Assembly: GCA_000444245.1 (NCBI GenBank)
Contig: ATSW01012047.1
Span: 1 to 21,150 of the forward strand
Length of the DNA stretch: 21,150 bases
Reading direction: 5' to 3'
Origin: Botryllus schlosseri
Lineage: Eukaryota > Chordata > Ascidiacea > Stolidobranchia > Styelidae
Of this stretch, positions 19,101 to 21,150 are shown piece after piece. The notes under the pieces are model-generated. The model saw nothing but the letters and a program-made list of their open reading frames with translations, was not told where the DNA came from and did not search any database. Made by a program: the position numbers and the translations under genes. The stretch's first letter is position 1; each line of letters opens with the position of its first letter.

Positions 19101-21108
19101 TTTCCGAAAAACAAATGTGTGCCATGTGTACTGTGCACGCCTAGTTGTAGTCAGCGAGATGCTAATGACTTGCTCATCAATAAATAGTGAGTCGTTTTCA
19201 CATTCAATCTTACGGTGACCTGACCTGCTTTTTTGCCGAAGTAGGCTATCATAAAAAAGTATCACTAGAGTAAGTTCCGCTGAGCCATCAGTATATGAAA
19301 ACTGAACACATTCATTTTAAGAAGTAGGCTTAATATTGGCATCAAATTTGATACCACCAGCTCCTGTGTTCTGGCATCAATCATCGTCAGGCCTATGGTT
19401 ATTGATTATGTCACTGGATCTAGACCAGAGGTCTCAAACACGCGGCCCGCGGGCCGCATGCGGCCCGCCAGGTCATTTTGTGCGGCCCGCGACGACATTT
19501 TAAATTTTCATTACTTTTACAATGTATGAGTGCCATATATATCTTTTCAAGTTTTATAGTGAAAATTTGCTCTTAAATTGCTCCGTAAGCCTGAAACTAT
19601 TCATCAAACTTCACTATCCGCGCCCATGCAGTAGAAGATTAACTATTTCGCCACATTTACAATTCATGATGATAAACCCTGACCCTTAGACGGTAGTCGT
19701 TTACCGCAATATGCTTATAGACGATTCGTGACTGAAATTTGTGAGTTAGACTTGGACGTACCCTTATTAGAATTACTCGGACTCGGGCTTACTCGATGGC
19801 CAAATGAAAATGACCCGAGTGGACACGGAATCATGGGAATAGTAATAGATCAGAAGGTCGCAGCGAGGTATTTCGCTGACTAAGCAAGTAATTATGGCAA
19901 CCATTGGCAATCTTTAGTTACATCTTGGGTCGCTAAACCATGTTATTAAGGTCACTTAAATGTACTGAGTGCCGTTGTACTGGGTGCCGTAGCGGTACGC
20001 TCCAACGATGTATAACAACAATGGGTTGTTCGGCGTTCCGACATTTCTATAACTATGACACATTCCGCTCTAATATTCGAAGGTAATTGACCATGAGCTT
20101 AATAACCCACATATCAGGAGTGTACCCGTATCCTGGATAGGATTACACTGCTAAACCCCAAATGCTGTGATATCAGATCAATCTCTATTAACGTGCTAGC
20201 TTTTATGGTAGCATTATATATTTTTCCACTCACATGGCGTCTATCTATATCTTATAATTAATATATATCAATTACAACAACACTTCTATTCATATAGTTA
20301 TAAATGTGATGATTTTTTTCATGCCAGGCCTAAATTGATACAGGAGTAAATAACATTTTTATGATTCGTGTTGAATGTCAGTCCGCGGTATCGGCATACT
20401 TTCAATAGGACAATATCATCCCGTAAACTATAAGGCCTACTTGGAAAGACATGGAATACCCTTATTGATGCTGCGGCCCGCGGCGTCGTAAAAACTGGAA
20501 AATTGGCCCGCGAGCACATTTGAGTTTGAGACCTCTGATCTAGACAGTCCAATGTTGTATATAATATATTTTTACTTTACTACAGCACCAAGGAGGTAGA
20601 ATAGGTACACAAAGTGTCCTGCCTAACAGAATCCCCGTCAAACGGTAGGCTACAGGTTCATTACCCGAAATAGTTTGACTAAAAATTTGTTGTTACCAGT
20701 TAGTTATTGTAATTACAGGGATTTTCTTCGAATTTTATGAGGAAATTCGAAATGCTCCTTTCTATGCCTAATTGAACCGGAAGTGGCTCCAGTTTCGATG
20801 GCATTTTGTTATACTGAGTCTATCTAACACTTTTTGTGCTATAACATCAAATCAAACCGCTTTGCTTTTCAGTTTCTGAGAATGACAAATGAATTATCTC
20901 TCAGAATATTTTATAGCTAGTTGGTGGTAGGCCTATCCAAGTAGAAAAAGAGTCTCACTTCCTGGCGTGCTTTCGGCCTGTCAATAACAACTTTGACGGC
21001 AAACTGTTCTCCCGTGCTACGCTTGGTGCCAAGTCGCACGGGTCCCGAGATTCCAGTTCCCAACTTATGGTGCCAGTCGACATCATAATGGTCTGTAATG
21101 GACGATGT
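13064..21108 (-). CDS. MAPKAPK5: MAPKAPK5 (PRAK) orthologue, spliced, 5' partial
   Basis: Serine/threonine kinase of the MAPK-activated protein kinase family, which in vertebrates acts downstream of p38 and the atypical MAPKs ERK3/ERK4. CDS = join of complement 13064-13177, 14381-14582, 15215-15348, 15576-15693, 16378-16571, 17590-17664, 17725-17910, 18694-18846, 18906-18959, 20959-21108: 1380 nt, 459 residues plus stop, phases consistent throughout. Numbering from the first residue in the window: glycine loop GTGISG 17-22, catalytic Lys in AVKV at 39, HRDLKPEN from 134, DFG 157-159, activating Thr in LMTPQ at 170 (human T182), SPQ at 179-181 where PRAK has APQ rather than APE. The C-terminal region keeps the family blocks [22 protein letters not shown] and LKWNGTGF. 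Human PRAK is about 471-473 residues, so only about 12-13 N-terminal residues are missing, on an exon beyond the right edge. No canonical AATAAA lies within ~650 bp after the stop. Family assignment rests on remembered human PRAK and is very secure. Confidence 0.96.
13225..13293 (-). repeat. Orphan end of a TAGG..TGGGCAA repeat near the last exon
   Basis: Inverted from 13293 it reads TAGGTCTGGGCAATATTGAG then TATCTC and CGAGTCTGACTC. Same family style as 14624-15193. It lies within the last intron, about 50-115 bp from the acceptor of the final coding exon. Confidence 0.45.
13440..13588 (-). repeat. SINE-like repeat, minus-strand copy
   Basis: Read on the minus strand: AGTTGGTTAGGCGTTGAAAT, TACTTGTTGGTTTCACATCCC, ATTAAGGTCGTG, AAAAACCCGCCGG. 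It matches the plus-strand copy at 13938-14082 over ~130 bp. The head is tRNA-like but its A-box start is eroded. Confidence 0.65.
13701..13903 (+). repeat. 102-bp tandem duplication
   Basis: Two copies, 13701-13802 and 13803-13903, beginning TCACCAAATAGAATGTACTT and TCACTAAATAGAATGTACTT and ending CGTCTTCCTG, with about one mismatch. The period is a multiple of three, so a 91-codon open frame repeats itself ([11 protein letters not shown] twice); it is in an intron and unlikely to be coding. Near identity implies a recent duplication. Confidence 0.9.
13938..14082 (+). repeat. tRNA-derived SINE-like repeat, plus-strand copy
   Basis: TGGCGTAGTTGGTTAGGCG (A box) at 13945 and GGTTTCGCATCCC (B-box-like) at 13998-14010, then ATTAAGGTCGTG and AAAACCCACCGATGCCGGC. 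It is the inverted partner of 13440-13588, so the pair forms a stem with ~350 bp between arms in the last intron of the kinase gene. Confidence 0.7.
14381..14582 (-). CDS. MAPKAPK5: MAPKAPK5 exon I (linker and C-terminal helix)
   Basis: One base plus 67 codons. A proline-rich linker ([15 protein letters not shown]) leads into [17 protein letters not shown], matching human LEKLRDVIAQCILPQAG, then a helical segment ending VEELHK before donor GTGAGA (14380). The acceptor is a CAGCAG tandem (14585-14580), so splicing at either AG keeps the frame and changes the protein by one residue. The RTPSP sequence is a potential proline-directed phosphosite (inference). Confidence 0.92.
14579..14585 (-). 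promoter_or_regulatory. NAGNAG tandem splice acceptor
   Basis: On the minus strand the intron ends CAGCAG before ACAACAC. Use of the first AG gives Ser-Arg-Gln at the junction; use of the second gives Arg-Gln. Both are in frame with the upstream donor at 15214. Known biology: CAGCAG tandems are often used alternatively. Confidence 0.6.
14624..15193. mobile_element. MITE-like inverted pair filling intron H/I
   Basis: Left end TAGGGATGGGCACAATAAAT then TGAGTACC; inverted right end TATGTCTGCGCAAAATCAAG then TACCTG. The ends are similar but diverged and no clean target duplication is visible. It occupies most of the 632-nt intron 14583-15214. A minus-strand frame inside (14780-15079) resembles nothing known. 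Confidence 0.5.
15215..15348 (-). CDS. MAPKAPK5: MAPKAPK5 exon H (MRI..LKP..NPIL regulatory segment)
   Basis: 44 codons plus two bases, from [20 protein letters not shown] to [11 protein letters not shown]. Sixteen residues separate the junction from MRI, exactly as in human. Two GT donors are visible: GTACAA at 15225 and GTAACG at 15214. Only the second leaves the phase (two extra bases) that the next exon needs, so it is chosen. In human PRAK the residues after NPIL are RKRKLL (nuclear signal and p38-docking motif); here they are IERQVQ, with no basic cluster. Confidence 0.9.
15576..15693 (-). CDS. MAPKAPK5: MAPKAPK5 exon G (end of kinase domain)
   Basis: One base completing Arg, then 39 codons: [39 protein letters not shown]. 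The HPWL motif marks the end of the kinase fold. Acceptor AAATTTCAG at 15695-15694, donor GTGAAC at 15575. Human equivalent: LLKVKPEERLTIEGVLDHPW. Confidence 0.94.
15893..16371. mobile_element. GACTCG-rich repeat in intron F/G
   Basis: AAACGACTCGACTCGAGTCA at the left and an AGTC-dense block (16206-16360) at the right, which inverted reads AGTTGTAACCAAGTCACGCG then GAGTCACGAGTCAATTGAC. It resembles the subterminal design of the 7239 and 11155 elements. Its right limit lies within about 10-20 nt of the exon F donor at 16377. No target duplication found. Confidence 0.45.
16378..16571 (-). CDS. MAPKAPK5: MAPKAPK5 exon F (kinase C-lobe)
   Basis: 64 codons plus two bases: [20 protein letters not shown], then [20 protein letters not shown] and an acidic segment ending NAKDAVK + R (split codon AG|A). 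Acceptor CAACAG at 16573-16572; donor GTAAGG at 16377. Compared with human (SKHHSRTIPKDMRRKI) there is a small insertion before TID. A GACTCGAGTC-type repeat ends within about 10-20 nt of the donor on its intron side. Confidence 0.95.
16572..17589 (-). other. Kinase intron E/F, 1018 nt
   Basis: Bounded by donor GTATTG (17589-17584) and acceptor CAACAG (16572). Apart from short unrecognisable frames (16654-16863, 16854-17084) nothing coding or repetitive was recognised. Confidence 0.7.
17590..17664 (-). CDS. MAPKAPK5: MAPKAPK5 exon E (post-activation-loop insert)
   Basis: 25 codons: [20 protein letters not shown] then YTYDK. Human PRAK has VLEAQRRHQKEKSG..TPYTYNK at the same place. Acceptor ATTGGAAG at 17666-17665, donor GTATTG at 17589. 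The upstream intron (17665-17724) is only 60 nt and contains no in-frame stop in the exon D frame, so unspliced RNA would still be open, with 20 extra residues at this position. Confidence 0.93.
17725..17910 (-). CDS. MAPKAPK5: MAPKAPK5 exon D (catalytic and activation loops)
   Basis: 62 codons, [17 protein letters not shown] through [14 protein letters not shown]. It carries the catalytic loop HRDLKPEN, the DFG motif and the activating threonine in [12 protein letters not shown], the most conserved signature of PRAK. The usual APE Glu is Gln, as in the family. Acceptor TTATTTCAG at 17912-17911; donor GTACTG at 17724. Reading on past 17725 would give VLKSSLP.. from intron. Confidence 0.96.
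17911..18693 (-). other. Kinase intron C/D, 783 nt
   Basis: Bounded by donor GTTGGT and acceptor TTTCAG. Includes CAATGGTGCTCAACCGGGG at 18189, a possible decayed hAT-like terminus with no partner. Frames overlapping the flanking exons on the plus strand are antisense shadows. Confidence 0.6.
18694..18846 (-). CDS. MAPKAPK5: MAPKAPK5 exon C (hinge and kinase N-lobe end)
   Basis: 51 codons from [18 protein letters not shown] through [18 protein letters not shown] to [12 protein letters not shown], donor GTTGGT at 18693. It matches human VFANSVQFPHESSPRARLL and MEMMEGGELF, including the PRAK-type insert before the hinge. Acceptor AG at 18848-18847. Phase 0 both sides. Confidence 0.94.
18906..18959 (-). 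CDS. MAPKAPK5: MAPKAPK5 exon B (18-codon microexon)
   Basis: Encodes [18 protein letters not shown], aligned without gaps to human VRLHMMCATHPNIVQIIE. Acceptor ..GTGCACAG at 18961-18960, donor GTAATT from 18905. Phase 0 both sides. It is too short to stand out as an ORF and was found by filling the gap between flanking kinase exons. The preceding intron (18960-20958) is 1999 nt; the following one is only 59 nt. Confidence 0.93.
18960..19417 (-). other. Kinase intron A/B, part right of exon B
   Basis: Non-coding intron sequence before the inserted hAT element. The frame at 19035-19265 has no recognisable content. Confidence 0.6.
19418..19425. repeat. Target-site duplication, left
   Basis: ATCTAGAC, identical to 20538-20545. 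Confidence 0.95.
19426..20537. mobile_element. Intronic non-autonomous hAT-type element with perfect target duplication
   Basis: 1112 bp with a 14-bp perfect terminal repeat CAGAGGTCTCAAAC and perfect ATCTAGAC at 19418-19425 and 20538-20545. The left end continues ACGCGGCCCGCGGGCC and the right end carries GCGGCCCGCGG and TTGGCCCGCGAG. No transposase. It accounts for over half of the 1999-nt intron between exons A and B. The left signature (ACACGCGGCCCGC) and right signature (AACTCAAA, inverted) are shared with the 5648-10950 element. Confidence 0.95.
20538..20545. repeat. Target-site duplication, right
   Basis: ATCTAGAC, identical to 19418-19425. Confidence 0.95.
20546..20958 (-). other. 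Kinase intron A/B, part next to exon A
   Basis: Intron sequence beginning at donor GTGAGA. No further element, exon or RNA was recognised. Confidence 0.6.
20959..21108 (-). CDS. MAPKAPK5: MAPKAPK5 exon A (glycine loop, catalytic Lys)
   Basis: 50 codons, phase 0 at both ends. A pyrimidine-rich acceptor (AG at 21110-21109) precedes [12 protein letters not shown]. The exon reads through the [10 protein letters not shown] nucleotide-binding loop and AVKVV, ending RPKARQE before donor GTGAGA (20958). Translation past 20959 (VRLFFYL) is intron: the true continuation, [11 protein letters not shown], is in the next exon, at the same place as human RNE|VRLHMM. This is probably the second coding exon, the start codon being outside the window. 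Confidence 0.93.
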
Positions 21109-21150
21109 CTGGAAGGAAATAAGAACAAATTGCTGCAAGTGTTTAATTAA

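Overview
Eukaryotic (metazoan) genomic DNA. One gene can be reconstructed with confidence: a minus-strand, intron-rich orthologue of MAP kinase-activated protein kinase 5 (MAPKAPK5/PRAK). Ten coding exons lie between 21108 and 13064 (459 codons plus stop); only the short first exon, with the start codon, lies beyond the right edge. Every junction has GT..AG sites and the phases agree. Two introns of only 59-60 nt sit among introns of 0.2-2 kb. Together with the protein's divergence from its vertebrate counterpart, this suggests an invertebrate, perhaps a deuterostome such as a tunicate, but the window alone cannot settle the species.

The left 13 kb is a transposon graveyard dominated by hAT-superfamily DNA transposons and non-autonomous relatives. 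The core is a nested stack at 5648-10950. A hAT-like element (target duplication TTTTAAGC/TTTTAAAC) contains a second (6593-10821, ATAGAGGT). That one contains a third (7239-10530), which contains a fourth (8181-10095, TGCAGCAC) with a decayed hAT transposase. The fourth holds a tRNA-derived SINE (8396-8793, TATTGTGCA). Two further hAT-type elements with perfect 8-bp duplications lie at 2688-3552 (CTGTACGG) and 19426-20537 (ATCTAGAC, inside a kinase-gene intron).

Left to right: 1-4935 is flanked by a pair of ~300-bp inverted arms and contains an orphan hAT end (660-971), a minus-strand 162-codon ORF with weak histone H2A-like resemblance (1500-1988), and the 2688-3552 element. The nested stack follows (5648-10950), then AGTCA/GACTCGAGTC-rich repeats (11073-11608), a SINE-like head (12100-12158) and a small palindromic element (12469-12643). 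The kinase gene fills 13064 to the right edge. Its introns carry an inverted SINE pair around a 102-bp tandem duplication, a MITE-like inverted pair, a GACTCGAGTC-rich repeat close to a splice donor, and the 19426-20537 element.

In the kinase, the catalytic motifs and activating Thr (LMTPQ) are conserved. The basic RKRK segment that in human PRAK serves as nuclear-localisation and p38-docking signal is not visible at the equivalent place. No prokaryotic features, CRISPR arrays, rRNA or intact tRNA genes were seen.
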